Below, in pieces: positions 1 to 33,605 of a DNA stretch of 64,000 bases. Made by a program: the position numbers and the translations under genes. Within the stretch, counting starts at the first letter, position 1, and every line of letters starts with the position of its first letter. A model generated the notes under the pieces. That model saw only the letters and a list, made by a program, of their open reading frames with translations. It was not told where the DNA came from and ran no database searches. The DNA comes from Ophthalmolycus amberensis (lineage: Eukaryota; Chordata; Actinopteri; Perciformes; Zoarcidae). The DNA is taken from positions 1 to 64,000 of the forward strand of contig JAFEUB010000774.1 in NCBI GenBank assembly GCA_024529925.1, in the 5' to 3' direction.

Positions 1-2100
1 ATTCAATTTTTGGAGGGCATACGAGGTCTGCGGCGCTCTCCGAATACCCTTACAATTCTCTAGCATATGTCTGCAAAAAGACACAGCGTACTTCACGTCC
101 TTTATTGGATTTTCCGGTGTCAAACCTCTCAACTGCTGGTGAACATTATCACATTTATATTACATAAAGACTAATTGTCTCACACTTTCTTTGGATGGAA
201 AGATGTTTTTTTTTCCATCATGGCCACTTTCTGCAAAGTACACACGCAGCAAAGAAAAAGCTGAATTTCACTATCAGAGATATGTTTATTTTCCGTCTAT
301 AACTCTTGGCTTGAGCTCTGATATGCTGATTTGACAGGGGCCTTCAGTGTTAACACTCCCCAATGTGTTCTGATCTTGTAAAAAAAATGCTGCCTTTAAA
401 CAGAGGTGAGGCAGAATGATGGATCAAAAATGCTGCTGCGATATTTGGCTGCATCATGGGCCTCAGAGCTCAGCTCGTTATCTGCTTTGGCTTTGAGGAA
501 TTGACACAGTCGCCCTTGAGATTGCTGAGATCTGATTTTGGTAAGATGGAGGTCTGCTCTATAATGTGCTTTGATCATCACAGGTTTTTATGCTCACCAG
601 CAGAATAATTATCCAGATTTGCAACAACTGTACAATTTGTATAAGGTTTTGTTGAAGTGTGTAAATGTGGAATGCCTGTGAGAGTAACCGTTACAGTCCA
701 TCTAACGACTCAAATGTAATAATCATTATGAACAAACACACCTAAAATGCAACTAGAGAGTACAAAACTCTTCCAAAAAGAATTCTTGCTGTTACATCTG
801 AAGACTATTCCAAAAAGGTTCTACCTCTGCACTCTAAGTCAGTTTCCTTGTTGTTGTGATAAAAATGATAAGCTAATGTCAGCAATTCCCACTTATACTA
901 AAATCGTTTTCAACAGTTCTTGGTTTAGGGCCCATTTTGCACACGATTCCAAAGAGTATTTGAGATTTGACACCAAACTATGAGCTGACCGACCAATATA
1001 CAACAGATGCAATTCCCAAAGATATTCAAAACAAATCACTCAACACAACAAAACCAAGTTTTGCCTAGTTACGTCTCAAATTATGATATCCCTTTCTAAT
1101 TGTCTGCCCTTGATGAAAGGGTTAATAAATTTCTAACATACATTTCTTTTTTTTGTGGGCAAATATTGAGTGATTATTCTTGAGAAAGGGTCACAGGTTT
1201 CTCATTTTCAAATAAACCATCTGCCAAAGTTGGTGTGTCATCTACAAATATAAATGTGACGCTATTAAAAAATATATTATTACAAGAATTGATCAAATAT
1301 GCAGTTATTATTAATGGCAACAGGTCACTATTTAAACACATTTTGGTCAAATGACCAATATTAATACTACAGAAAAAGTCATCCAACAGTTGACATATTT
1401 TAGTCCGACTGGGCTGACCGATAAACATATTTTTGATAATTTGGGTTTATATTTATAATGCACTACAAATATTATCACATGCTGTATCCATACTGAATGC
1501 TACTCAAAACTGCAAACATATTTCTCCTCCAAACCGGTCATCTCAGTGAGTGTGTTGCTTTTATGCATGACTGCAATACAAATATGGTTACAGGTGTTAA
1601 CATTACTTCAATATACTGTATTATGGCGAAAATGTACCGACAGTATACTATTGCCAAACTATTTTTCCTTTGTTTTCTTTAAAACATACTCAGACATTTG
1701 TTTTGGTCGGCAGCATCTGGTCATTCAACGAAACTTTGTGCAGAACATTGGCTCTGAGAGTGAGCCAACAAAGACTCAGCAATAACTGAGGACAGGACAG
1801 CAAAGTCATGCTGTCCTGTAGAGAACAGCACAAAGAACACGGCCAGGTATGCTACGCGTTCTTGTAGAGGACAGTGTTGATGCCCAGTTGTTGTGGCCAG
1901 TTTGTCTGCTCATCATTCATCCACTTCTGTTTCTGCTTGAATATTAACAACAATATGATTCACTGCCATGAGTGAGCATGCTTAAGATTATCGAAGGTTC
2001 TTTCAGAGCGGGCAAGCGCAGTAATCCCATTGGTTATAGATTCAGAAGTCTTTGAAGCATGTCCACCATACACATAGCACAGCATTATCAGCATTTTGCA
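1..2100. other. Non-coding upstream flank
   Basis: No exon with credible splice sites or a recognisable protein motif is visible on either strand. The sequence is AT-rich with short open frames only, none of them protein-like. It is most simply distal 5' flank of the melatonin receptor gene. No repeat family is recognised. Confidence 0.6.
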
Positions 2101-2117
2101 GTTTTCATTTCGCCGAT

Positions 2118-2563
2118 TTATTTTGTGCACATCACATCATGCCATTGGTTTTCTTGATGTGTGATATTGTATATCGTTCGGCCCCTGCTATTGACTTTGT
2201 CTCCGTATTCAAAGTTTGCCAATCTGATTGTGAGGTCAGCCAGAGCTGTCTGTCGCCTGGTCATCACATCACCCTGCTTTGAGGCGGTCACTGCTGCTCT
2301 AATCTGTGCCTGCTGCTGTGCTTGAGGGGCATCTGCTGCAGCCATTCGCACAGTATCGAGGAGTTAAACAAGTCAATGGCGCTCGCCTCAATGTGTCGCC
2401 ACAGGCACTGACAGTATCAAGGACGTATGAATCTACTGGATCTGATGGAGAGTTTGAGTGCACTGTTGCCCCCAGTTGGGGTAAATGGGGCACCTGCCAC
2501 CTCCACTCGCTCTGCTGCACTGTGCAAAAAGTGAATCTCCGGAGTCCAAACAATTCACGCTGA
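2118..2563 (-). other. GC-richer block with overlapping open frames, possible coding relic
   Basis: This block is clearly richer in G+C than its surroundings and carries open frames on both strands. The minus-strand frame ending at 2118 reads as an Ala/Gln-rich, helix-like peptide of about 77 residues. A second minus-strand frame ends at 2299 and overlaps it. No domain is recognised, no splice sites tie the frames together, and no start is convincing. It may be a fragment of an old transposon or of a retro-copied gene, or chance. No function is proposed. Confidence 0.2.
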
Positions 2564-3540
2564 TGGATGCATTAATCGGTTAAATGATATTACAATAGTG
2601 TATCGTGTTCGCAATTGAAGGACTTAGCGCCAGCGGTGTTTAATATTATAATAATTTTGTGTGTTTTTTATTGAAAATGTTATTGTGTTACACAGGTTTT
2701 AATAACCCTGATCAATCAGTAAATGTAGATATATAGACATCAGTTTAAGACCCAATGAAAGTACATCTGTCTGCTTTTTGTGTTATGTGCAAGTTTCAAA
2801 ATGTTCTTGCGCTCATCTTGGACAAATGCTGCACATAATCACAGTGTGCTGATTGGACTTCCCGCGTTCCGACCCACCGCTGTGTGTGCACTTGTGCTGA
2901 GATGAAAGGCAGATTTTGGGAAGTCACGCTGGGAATAGGCAGAGGAAAATGAGGCGAATCTTCTCTGTTTGCACGCACACCTTGGTATTAGGGTTAAGGT
3001 TAGTCAGAGGAGAGAGAGAGGGAAAGGGAGAGACACACGGAGCCGGTTCGGAGGTAATAATGTCGTCTGAAACCGTCTCTGTCCTCATTCAGTGGAATTC
3101 TCCACATCCTACGGTGCGCCTGACTGAAGGGGCTTCTCCGTGATATTTACGACGCACAGCGCTGGTTGCGTCGTATAGTTTGGCGCATGGCAAGGGCATC
3201 AGGAATGGTTAGGGAAGACAATTTGTTCCCGTCGTTCAGTCAACAGAGAATTAAATCAGAAAGACTCCCGGGGCGGTACAATGGTTTGACATTTTAGAAA
3301 GGAATAACCTCTTTTTTTTCCCAACGTCGGCGCACGCACAGTCAGAGATGCCAAGCAGCAATCCAGGGACACTTGAAGAGGATGAAGACTTGAAATATGA
3401 GTGGACTGGACCTTCTTTCATGAAATATTATCCAAACGAAAAATAATTTACATTTTCTCAACGAGGAGGAGGTGTGGCACCGCGGCATGTCCGATCAGCT
3501 GTTGGTGGCATATGGATGGATGACTTTTATCCGAAGATAC
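2564..3540. other. Proximal upstream region of mtnr1b
   Basis: No coding exon is seen. A short purine-rich GA stretch lies near 3005-3030. This is expected to contain promoter-proximal sequence and perhaps non-coding 5' exon sequence of the downstream receptor gene, but the transcription start cannot be placed from sequence alone. Confidence 0.45.
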
Positions 3541-3565
3541 AGAAAGCGAAAAGCGCATGTAACTT

Positions 3566-3576
3566 TATATAGGTCA
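3566..3576 (+). promoter_or_regulatory. Candidate RORE (ROR/REV-ERB response element)
   Basis: The 11 bases TATATAGGTCA match the consensus W-A-W-N-T-R-G-G-T-C-A at every position. The site lies 184 bp upstream of the mtnr1b ATG. Its AT-rich half overlaps a TATA-like run (3564-3571), so it could instead be, or also serve as, a core promoter element. RORE elements bind ROR activators and REV-ERB repressors and drive circadian transcription. Function here is inference from motif and position. Confidence 0.35.
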
Positions 3577-3667
3577 CACGCGAGTACCACATATTATAAC
3601 TCATATCGCCTTTAGCAGACTTGACCTGAGCTCTTGTGGAATTTGGGGAGGCATTCAGGTGCGCTCC

Positions 3668-3715
3668 ATGTTTCGTTTAGGACACACCGGTACCGGCGGT
3701 ACCTGCGGGACATAA
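3668..3715 (+). other. Upstream ORF in the mtnr1b leader
   Basis: An ATG at 3668 opens a 15-codon frame closed by TAA at 3713-3715. It lies 44 bp before the receptor start codon and in a different frame. If the mRNA starts upstream of 3668, ribosomes would meet this ATG first, which commonly dampens main-ORF translation. Whether this segment is in the mature transcript is not known from the sequence. Confidence 0.35.
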
Positions 3716-3759
3716 AGAGCAGTTGGGACTTGAAAGTAGCGTTGGGCTGTGGGCCAGTG

Positions 3760-24643
<20,884 letters not shown>

Positions 24644-25606
24644 CATCTGTAATCCTTGAGCCTGTTAAATGATAATTCCTGTTTTTGTGACATCCAGTCA
24701 GTTGTGCAGCTAAAGAGTATCAAGTAACGGATGAAACTAAATTGCATGGCTTGGTTTTCTGTTAGCTGACATCGATCTGGTCTGATCGTGTAGGTAAACA
24801 TGTTTACATCTGTGAAGAAGGTTTTTCTAAGTTGTGAAAAATATTATAATAATATAAGTTCTTGAAAGTTTGTCATTAGGAGGATTAACTCAACAACTTT
24901 GCTAAAGTGCTAAATACGGCCGAGTGTCCTCTGTGATGTTGATATGTTGCCACGTCCTGGGAGAACGAAGCCATGCATTGCAGTTTCATTTAGCTTGTAC
25001 TCTAAAAACAATCTGAATGGTATTAATATATCACAAAAAATGTAATATCCTTCATTGTCTGCTGCTGTAAACTCTGCATATTTCACAAAACGGGGTAGCA
25101 ACTGGTAAACGCAGGCTACACCTCTCTTTAGTAACTTCAAAAGCCTCAAAATGTACAACTCGCCTCAACTGAATGCTAGATTTGTAGAGAGGAGATAATG
25201 TCAGTCTGTCTGATGGAGTTTTGCGTGTTGACAGCAATGTGACGGAAGCATATACTTCATGCTGCCTGGTCTGACCCTCTTGCACTGCAAAACACTTTGA
25301 ACAAAAACTTAGTAATGAACATAAAACATTGATTCAGAAAATCAGCACAAAGTAAGTCACGAGCACCACAACATGTACGATGAACCAACTCACAAACAAA
25401 GCCAAAACAAGCGGTGCCTGTGATGTAGCAGGCCGAGGAGCCATACTGTATCTACTATTGCTGCTGTAACTCCATCGTTATGCATATCACCTCCTAATAC
25501 TCCTCAACTGCTGCAGTTTGACCATTGTGTAACGTTATCGTAATTCTAACGTATAGGTCACTGTGGCTGCAAGTAACGCCTCCCTTGATACTCCCGTGTG
25601 AATAAA
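24644..25606 (+). other. Probable 3' UTR of mtnr1b with polyadenylation signal
   Basis: No coding exon follows the stop at 24643. The first AATAAA noted downstream is at 25601-25606, with an ATTAAA at 25679-25684. If used, the 3' UTR would be about 960 nt. The true cleavage site is not determinable here. Confidence 0.45.
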
Positions 25607-26011
25607 AAATGTTTTCTTACAATATGAGAAGAAATAACTATGCAGCCTTTTTCCTGAAAGGGAACATGTTGATTTACTATTAAAATATTCTTAAAAAACT
25701 TTTTCTTCCTCCCTAAATATTCCATTAATTGAATAATGCTGACTCATACTTTTCTGATATTCTGCAATGGGAGTGCAACATGAGTTTTATACAGGGTACA
25801 AAATATACTGTACCACTCTTTAAAGACGCTTCATCACGTAAATATAGCATATACAGCGTATGATCATGAGCTGGAAATTTGCAGAAATATTCAAACAACA
25901 ACAGCCTGTAAGCAAAAGTATAAAACTGTAGAGACAGGGTTACACTGACAAGAAGACAAAATACATTATGAATTCACGGTAAACCTACAATGGAGGGCAC
26001 AATTTGATTTA

Positions 26012-26150
26012 GAGAACACCAGTGGTGGAACATTTGTACTCTAAGTACAATTTTGAGATACTTGTTCCGGTACTCAAGTGCTTCAAGTATATTTAGATGC
26101 TGATACTTTCGTTCTTTTACTTAAGTACTTCTTCCACCAGTGGAGAACAC
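26012..26150. mobile_element. Short hAT-type MITE with perfect 8-bp target-site duplication
   Basis: The 123-bp element 26020-26142 begins CAGTGGTGGAA and ends with its inverse (one mismatch). It is flanked by direct copies of GAGAACAC at 26012-26019 and 26143-26150. The 8-bp duplication and CAGTG-type ends fit the hAT superfamily. The inside (AAGTACAATTTTGAGATACT and TTACTTAAGTACTT) matches a very common fish MITE in shortened form. It encodes no protein and would depend on a transposase elsewhere. Confidence 0.85.
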
Positions 26151-29100
26151 CCAGAGTGCAGGTCAGCATGACTTCGTACACTGATGCCAACATAATAACA
26201 AAATCTCTCAATATAAAAGGTAAAAAAATAGCCGAGTTCAACAGCATGTATGATTCTTTATGCACGCTAACACTTTGCTCTGCAATTCGAAACAGTGTTT
26301 GTCATGACCCAATATCAGCTGCACGTAAATATCCTATCCAGCTAACTGAGATAGTCTCTCACCTCAGTACATCCATGCATCCTACCGATTCACTTTAAAA
26401 GCATGCTGCTCCCAAGGCCACACAGCAGGCCAACAAAAGGACTACGATACAAGTTCAGGCTGTTCTCCTGCCTTCTATGATAGAAAGCCTCCGGCCCCTG
26501 GAAAGAAAAGGGGATAAATACTTTTCCTGAATGTGCAGCAAGCAATATAGAATGGTAATAAAGAAATGCTCCTCTGCCTCCTACATCATATGCAGAATGT
26601 GGTAGTCTTATGCAGTGGTGATTCTTATTCTTCATTCTGAAATACTTATGCAAAATGTTTGCTTTTCATCTCACAGGTAATGTAATCTTTGTCATTAATT
26701 TATTTTTTATATGAATATAAAAACCCTTTTTGATGCTTACACTGTGGAAAGACAAACAAAAAGAGTACATTACAGGGGTTTGTATTTCGTGTTTTCGGAG
26801 TTGTTCTGTCACTTGGTTGTATTTGATCTGACAGAAGAGGGAAATTCATTGCCTCTTAATTGAATAGAGTGTTGAAAGATGTCGATTGTTGAGAAGGTAC
26901 AGGCTCATAATCTGTATTCCCATCTCAGGGTGCCTACCGAACATTTTCTTACGCCACACTGTTTGCAGTTGATTAGCTGCCATATAAGGGAGCCTGAGGA
27001 CATTTCATAGGGATGTTTTGTAAATTACTGTGAGTGTGGTTTTTAACTGTGGTATATTGTCATTGGAGATGTATTAGAAATGTGTGTGTGATTTAAAAAA
27101 TATATATATATATATACAATATATATATATATACATCTGAAGCTCAATAACCCCACAACAACTGAATAATGCTTCACCTCTCTTTCCATTAACTCCAAAA
27201 CATTTGCAAAGTGCATTTAAAACAACCTCTTGCTTATTAAATGGCATGTATATACAAATACATTTGTTTTTTCAATCTGGAGTGATGGAATCAACTTCTA
27301 ATTGCATAAATCAAATATCCAAGAATGGCATAACATGGCCCGCATATTGTTTTAATATGTTTTTGTCTTTTACACATTTAAATTCATTGCACATTTGTGT
27401 GTTCTTATATAGCGTAAAATGTGCAACGCCATAGATCAGGAATGGTAACAGATGCAAAGCTCAAAATCGGACTATAAATATTCATGGGCCAGGACAGATG
27501 GCAAGAGCGTTGCAAGCAGAAGAAGAATATTTGGAAGAAAATAGGGGTATGCAAAGTTTTGTTGAAGAGATGGAATTTGGATAAATGAAGAGTGTGTGAC
27601 TATGCTGTCTTGACAAGAGAGGTGAGAACGTCATTCCACCACTCGGGAAGCAGTTCAGATCGGTGCAGGGAAGGAAGAGCTGAACAGCAACAAAAAACAA
27701 AAACCAGGGATGTTGTTATGGTAGAGAGAAAACTAATACTCAAACATCTGGAGAGTGTTTTAGATGCACTTGGAGGTAAGCAGATACTTTTAAACAATTT
27801 AAACCAAAGAAAAGGGCATAGCTGAATGGGCGCTAGGTGTATATACACTTTGTCCAGTTATTGCTGGTAGAAATCTTTGAAACACCATCGGGTCTTTTAT
27901 TGATTTAAAAGCACTGCCTTACAGTTAATACAATAGTGTCAAATTTGAGACATTATGGCAAGTGCCAACAAACCTATTCAGCAAACCTAGCTTGCATCTG
28001 CGCTGCTTCTTTTTATGTATTCAGGATCGTCGTCGATAGAAAGTTTTCTCTTCAGCATCCCGAAGAAGTTCACGTGAAGGCTTCAGGCAGGAGACACAAT
28101 TGCCAAAACAGAAAACCTAATATTTTTTTTTTCCTTTGTGTTTTCTTTCTCTATACCCTACAGCAATATTATGTAACTATGTTCATTTATGTTCCCTATG
28201 CTCACTGTCGGCACCCTTACTTTGGGATTTTTTTTCTCCATGCGACCAAATATGACACCTTGCTGGTCAGCTTTAAGGATGTCTGTACTGCACAACCTCA
28301 CAGCTTTAGTTTTTGAAACGAGCAACTCTGCTGCAATTACTCACTGGGCTTTAACAGAATACCAATGTAATTATTTAGGCTTCCAAATCTTATGATGTGT
28401 CTTGTTTCCAAAATTGGCAAGCTGGCAAAATAAAGAATATTTATTGTGTTTTATTAACTGGAATGAAAAACCTTCCAGCTGGCTGTTTGCAAAAGGTGAG
28501 ATAATGCAGCAGAGCGTTTGAAAAAAACAACATACAGCATATTAATGGCGTAAAACACAATTCCAGCTTCAAAAGAAACACACAAGGATTGAAAGAGTAA
28601 ATGTCATCACACGGTTTTTCAATTGAAGATGACAGCTAAGGTTTCCATCTGCTACGAAATCCTTTTGAGTGCTGCACTCAATGAGGCGACACACTCAAAT
28701 TTCTGCATTCTGCTGCTGGAGTCCCTCTTGCACCCTCCCCAACATCCGTGCACAATATTCATGCAGGTTGACATTTTCCTGAAAGAGGCATTCCTCTCAC
28801 AAGTTTTTATTTCTAACTTTTGCTCTTCTACCTGATCTTTTGGAGAGAAAGTAGCATCAGTGAAGGCAGACACTTTGCAGTTTATAACAGCTAACTAACT
28901 AACTGTTGACTAACTACAAGCCTTTTCAAATGCAGTCGCTTCATACAACTTATTTTTACGGATGCAGTTTGTAATTACAGCTCATAGATCACGAGATATT
29001 CACAAATAATAGAAACCGGGCAAAATTGTAAGCAGGTATAAGAGATAATTTAGATATACTCCTCTGGGACATCCGCCCACTCTGAGCTACATGCCTGCAT

Positions 29101-30410
29101 GGCGCAATTGAGACTAGATATATCCTTAAACCTCGCTGTTCTCTACCTTTATTTTCATCTGGACATACTCACCATAGAGTAGCCAGTCTTTTTTGTGTCA
29201 TTAATGGGTTATGTAACAGCATGACAACATCAGCTCACAGCTAAAGGCAGAACAGGATACGACACTGATCAAATTATGTGCAAGGTACCTTCACTCAGAT
29301 GAAAATAAAATGACAAGCCTTGTGAACATGATTGAATGCTCTTACAGTATACAGTCACAGGAGATGCCATGACAAAGCACAGAAACATATCTGTGTATAC
29401 AACCTCATATAGAGTTTACAGACAGGAAACCAATTTACATAAAACTGTGACTTCAAAATAATGAATGAAACAGCTATTAAATTGTTTATTTATTTATTTA
29501 TTGACTGAAGTTTCAGGCATTGATCCGGTCGACTACTCGTGATCTCTGTTCCAGAGGCTGCGTGAATGTGCATGCTTGTCTGATGTTATTTATGAGGTGA
29601 TGCTCATTGATAAGGATTCACTAACACGCGGAGGCCTCGACGCCCCGGAGGATGGTCTGAGTAACCAAAGGGAAATCTGTGGAATGTAATGGAATTTGAA
29701 ATTTCAACACTCAAAAGGCTTGGTTGTGACACTGAGTCTCATAAAAAAAAGGAACTGTGTGTAAAAAGATATGCATTATGTCATGTGTACAGTTCTACTG
29801 AAATCAGATGTTATGGAAAATAAACTTGATATATCAGACTTTGTGATATTTGCTCATTAATGCATTTTGTCACATCAACACGCTTAAAAAGGTTTGTTGC
29901 TCTCGTTTCATATTTATTCCCTTAGTAGGTGGTTAAAGGTTTCTTTAAAAGCCACAATGCACTAAAACCAACACATTTCTCACTGTAGACCAGGATGCCA
30001 GACTTTTTAAGGGCGTTTTGACTGAACGTTCCTGTAGTTGGCTTAGAATCAGGTTGAATTGGAGGAGAGAAAGCTTTTGCCAGCAAGTGGTGCATATTTT
30101 GAACTCCCTTATGCACTTGCAGACTCTCCTTTTAAAAGGGTAGGAGAGATGGATTAGATAATTCAACTGCTTGGTTGGTGAAAAGCTACCGATGTACGGA
30201 ATGAGGTAAGCAACATGCATGTTGGGTCACATTGGGTATGCTTGCTGAACTTGTGGAAGGATACTGTACATTTATTTATTTTTATACTCTTGTTTATCCA
30301 TAAAACTTAAATTAAATTGCCTCAGCACTTAAAACAAGCCAAATTATCAGCCAATGGTAATGTTTTTAGCAGTCAAATTTTTATAGTCACACAATAAACA
30401 TCATACCGCT
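26151..30410. other. Intergenic, no gene recognised
   Basis: Only short, unrelated open frames are seen on both strands, none with domain motifs or a chain of splice sites. A (TA)n palindromic tract lies at 27099-27134. An open frame at 27592-27825 ends near a GTAAGC-like donor but has no partner exon and no recognisable product. Confidence 0.6.
27099..27134. repeat. (TA)n tract
   Basis: Two TA runs are separated by a short CAA interruption. The tract is nearly self-complementary and could extrude as a cruciform. It is a simple repeat. Confidence 0.85.
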
Positions 30411-30415
30411 CCTCA

Positions 30416-30417
30416 GT

Positions 30418-30450
<33 letters not shown>
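30416..30450 (+). repeat. (TG)n(AG)n compound microsatellite
   Basis: A TG run passes directly into a short AG run. No linked feature is seen. Confidence 0.95.
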
Positions 30451-30459
30451 GCAAGGATT

Positions 30460-32790
30460 GCCAGAGAGAATAAGGCGTTAGGAGAAGTAAATGCAGATTA
30501 GATTGTAGCAGACGGGAGGACTATGGACAAGTGGTGGTGATCCAGCACCGGAGGCACGGATTATGATTAAGAAAGTGGGATGTGATTAAGAGAACTGCTC
30601 CCTCATGATGAATTATTGCAGGAGGTGAGATGGTGGATCTTGACTCATCCCCATAATCAAACTCAATGCACACATCAGTGCTGTAATGAGAAGAGGAAAA
30701 CAATTAGTCGCTTCAAGAGAATAAAGTCAACACGTTACAAGTGGGAAGTTGTGTGAACATTTAAGAAGGCATCTGGCTTCATACTTCAATTATATCAACT
30801 ATGTCGTTTTCATTGAATGACGAGACACCACGAGACAATATGCTGCCACAGATGAGGAGTTCAGCTCATATCAAAGTAATTAATAAGGCTTTCAAGTATA
30901 ATACTTATCTTTATTGTCATACTCCTTTCTTTGCTTCACCAAAAAATAACTGTAATTAGACCCCAACTAAAAAAATGTGCTGCAGCTGCAGTATCTGTTG
31001 GCAAGTAGCCACCACATGGGAGGAAATAAATAGAGACAACAAATAGAGACATCAACTAAAAATATGAATCCAAACTGTCTCCTAACAGCCAATGCGATTT
31101 TCATATCAAGGCTTAACTGATTGGTTGTGATTGCCTTTACAGTAATAATTCTGATTAACATTCAATGTGTAAAAGGACACTTTAATCGCATCTAATGCAT
31201 GGATTAACAAAGATAATCCATGCATTAGATTAACTTTGTTAATCCATTCATTAATTTCAACCAGAGACATTATACAATTTAATTTCTCTTTTAATTCAGC
31301 AGAGATTAGAGGGCCCTCTTTTATGAAATTATATGGATTGACTTAATGTATCGTGACAGATATTATGGGGTAAATATTGTACAGGTTTATTTCTATCTTT
31401 ATTTAAAAAAAATTGAATTACTTTCAATTAAAGAAGCAACTTTTTTTTTTAGTCGTCTGTGTCAGAGATACTAGCTATAGGCTACGCACAGCCATCTTAA
31501 GAGAAAAATCCCCAATTCTAAAATTCAGAAAACATGTGCTCTAAACCGGTGTGCTCAATGACACATGGACTCCTTCACATTTAAGATGGAAAAAAAAACA
31601 AGCCGGATACTTCCCTGGTGAGCAGAACTCAGTATAATCCATGCATTTCTGAGAGCAATGGGATGAAAGGACTCATGCTATTTTGTATTTTGTAATACAT
31701 TTGAAAAAGCTATATTGTTTGTGTTGGCTCACAGGACATCTGATTCGGTGCATATTTAAACACAGGTGTTCCAACCATTTATTAACAGTTGAATGGTGAT
31801 TAGAGGATGAAATGGAATATTAAGGAAACATATTACAGATTTGAATAGTATCAAAGAAATAACTACAATAAAATCAGTTCTCTCTTTGTTCTGCCTGGTT
31901 TGGGAGGACGGGAGTCTTGTGATTTAACAACATGTATGTGTGAACTAATACTGTTTGTCTAAAAACGATACTGTGTCACTTTTGTATTTTGTAAGATTCA
32001 TTTTAAAAAATGGACGCAATCAGTTTTATGTTAGACATCTACCTGCAGCAGTTGTCACCGTAGAATGAAATCAATGAAATCAGTATTGTCAATCTCTGTT
32101 TGATTAATCCTTAATATCCAATTTCCCCCCTCTATTACTTTGTGGTCGTAAAAATCATCATATCCCTGAAGTCTGACAGTATCATATTTATTTTCAATCA
32201 GCCCGTTCAAACCCTTTATTGAGGTTGCATGATGTTTTCTCAGAAACTTATTCAAACACCAATTCTGTTTTTTTGTGGCTGCACCATTCCATCAATTGGA
32301 AATATATATTCTCCCAAATCTTTGTCTGATATCTTTGAAACATTGGGACCTCTACTAGAATTAAAAGAATTAAGAATTAAAAGCTTTAAATTCAGTTCAT
32401 TCAGGGTGAAGTGAAAAAGCCACGATATTATATTTTTCTCATCTTCTAAAAAGAGAAAGTAGTGTTGGAAGAATTCACTTATATGAGTCTGTCTCGTCAG
32501 AGTCTAATGACTCTGGTCTCTCTGGACATTTTCTCTTTTGGAAATCGTCCGAAGATTTGACTTTCACAACTCACACCTCAACAGTCCTGCTCTGCTCTCT
32601 ATATCCTCGTCTCTCCCCGTGTGTCACGGTGTGTGAACATCTCACTCAAGTCAGGAAACTTGTCAGAATACTCATATTTGATTGGATGAGCTGCATCACG
32701 TGATGTGATCCACAACGCATTGGTCAGTGTTTTTCCTGCACTGCTGAACAAGTGCCGTAAATGCATAAAAGATATCCTTCAAAATAAAAT
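30460..32790. other. Intergenic, no gene recognised
   Basis: Apart from the hairpin cluster at 31190-31245, no gene, RNA or recognisable repeat is visible. Open frames are short and not protein-like. Confidence 0.6.
31190..31245. repeat. Overlapping inverted repeats (alternative hairpins)
   Basis: Arms 31190-31206 and 31214-31230 form a perfect 17-bp inverted repeat with a 7-nt spacer. A second perfect 12-bp pair, 31201-31212 with 31234-31245, shares the middle arm. The two foldings are therefore mutually exclusive in part. No transposon ends or gene are recognised around it. Confidence 0.8.
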
Positions 32791-32799
32791 CACAAATTT

Positions 32800-32892
32800 T
32801 TTTTTTTTTTAGTCAGGCAAAGGCCCGCGACCCACTGAAAACAGGTCCGCGACCCACTTGTGGGTCGCGACCCACCAGTTGAGAATCAATAC
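32800..32892 (-). mobile_element. hAT-type transposon terminus (fragment)
   Basis: Read on the minus strand, the segment begins TTCTCAACTGGTGGGTCGCG and continues through GTGGGTCGCGG and an A-rich tract. This resembles the ends of common vertebrate hAT/Charlie-like elements (TTCTCAA followed by GGGTCGCGACCC palindromes). The opposite terminus was not found within a few kb, so it is a truncated or solo end. Confidence 0.5.
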
Positions 32893-33605
32893 TAAACAGT
32901 ATACAAAAGTAAGAAAACATAGAACGTTTTATACATCACATAAACTGTAAAAAAGAACACTACTATTGTGCAGAAAAATGTAATGTTAGACTTCCAAATG
33001 TCTGTCGAATGACCTCTTTTGGAACCTAATAATTGTTTACAATATAATTACCATGCAGATCTTATATGTATTATCAAATTTGATTAAGACTACTCAACTT
33101 TCATTTTTCCAAATATTCCTGTCCTATTTGATCCCTTGTTTAATATATACATCAATTGCATTTATTGGTTTGCACACAAGAGATACTTAATGTCAATGAC
33201 AGGCTTCATAAAGTCTTGATAGTTTATTCATTGATTGGAACTAGTACATATCATAGTTAACTCTAGCTAATGTAACTGTTACATACTAACTTCTTTAAAT
33301 GTATGTTTATTTGTGTCCCTTCTTTTTATATAACTGTTACCGTTCATTCTAGTGATATTTTCAGGGTAAACAATTACATTCTCCAAATGATTGCTATTGC
33401 TCCATACTATTTATACCAGTTATTCAATAAGAATTAACAAAGTGAATAATGGACAACCTTTATTTTTTTATTTACTAGGCATGCTGAGTGCCAGTGGGAT
33501 GTAGATTTACATTCTAACATCGGGAATGGCCAGCATTAGAAAATACTTGTGAAAAGATAATGGATTTTTCCCCCATTCTGTTTGTATCACAGATGAACTG
33601 CGAGA

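Noticed and set aside
2985..3005. Telomere-like TTAGGGTTA
   Set aside because: There is a single degenerate occurrence, not an interstitial telomeric array.
3634..3759. Longer N-terminus for mtnr1b
   Set aside because: The in-frame extension begins at TTG, not ATG. The first in-frame ATG is 3760, and the resulting N-terminus has normal length with a glycosylation site.
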